Assembly (NCBI GenBank): GCA_019055375.1
Contig: JAHQIW010002037.1
Coordinates: 62,001 to 126,000, forward strand
Origin: Parelaphostrongylus tenuis
Taxonomy: Eukaryota; Nematoda; Chromadorea; Rhabditida; Metastrongylidae
Reading direction: 5' to 3'
DNA: 64,000 nucleotides
The stretch's first letter is position 1; every line of letters starts with the position of its first letter. Below, one piece after another: positions 63,600-64,000 of this stretch. Below the pieces are notes generated by a model. It ran no database searches, was not told the origin of the DNA, and worked only from the letters and a program-made list of their open reading frames with translations. A program made the position numbers and the translations under genes.

Positions 63600-64000
63600 A
63601 GAGTTTACTCAGTTGTGAGTTCGATGCGGTTTAACAGATTCGGTACCCTACTAACAAACTCCAGTCCTGACTTATAACCACTTGGACTCTCCGTAAATCG
63701 TGGTATTGCTCTTTTAGAGCAATTCTTCATACTTCATCTTTTTGAAGAAAACCCGTAACATTGGCCACTAAAGCAGAGCTGTTCAGCGGACAATGGATGG
63801 TTGATAGAGAGAAAAACGCCTCGTGTTTAGGCGTCATAAGAAGGCCTAAGGGCTCCGCTTTAGGATAATTTTTTTAAGGTAGGCTTCCAAATAAAAATGT
63901 GAAGTTTTCTTCCAACTTTGACAGTTCCTATTTAGGGTAAGCTACCTTGACATGTGGGAAAATCTGGTTGTTCCAAAAACGAGTGAGTTATTCACACAGC
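63600..64000. other. No feature recognised
   Basis: Nothing recognised to the end of the window. Confidence 0.4.

Overview
This is a eukaryotic nuclear window that is poor in genes and rich in repeats. It is most likely from a parasitic clade V (strongylid or hookworm-like) nematode. The basis is one intron-rich gene for an ataxin-1/AXH protein, multi-kilobase introns, mariner-type and RTE-type remnants, and many tRNA-derived SINEs. The species assignment is inference. No bacterial-type gene, operon or CRISPR array is present.

Layout. From 1 to about 35.9 kb I find no convincing multi-exon gene. The region holds SINEs of three families (called SINE-A, SINE-B and SINE-C here), mariner relics, a palindromic mariner-derived element carrying two TTAA-flanked MITEs, microsatellites, a 133-nt pure-purine run, a tandem repeat of about 195 bp, and a dispersed set of hammerhead ribozymes. 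From 35,908 to 62,922 on the + strand nine short exons assemble into one 431-residue ataxin-1-like protein. All exon phases match and all introns are GT-AG. The AXH domain is split over four exons. The introns (0.3 to 6.6 kb) hold more SINEs, an RTE retrotransposon relic, a second palindromic mariner element and more hammerheads. The end of the window holds another hammerhead element.

The most notable system is the hammerhead family. At least six copies keep the core CUGANGA and GAAA with well paired helices (starts near 23, 7246, 8797, 9124, 62391 and 5764). Helix I and helix II covary between copies: GUCCGA/UCGGGC becomes GUGCAA/UUGCAC, and GUCU/GGAC becomes GGCU/GGCC. Helix III is a self-complementary octamer (ACACGUGU), as in ribozymes that work as dimers. 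Most copies sit in foldback elements with two ribozymes pointing away from each other. One intact copy lies in sense orientation inside the last intron of the ataxin-1-like gene. Penelope-like retroelements are known to carry such minimal hammerheads, but no reverse transcriptase or GIY-YIG endonuclease of that class is visible here, so these look like non-autonomous elements.

A second theme is palindromy. Mariner fragments, tRNA-derived SINE heads and hammerhead units repeatedly occur as head-to-head inverted pairs.
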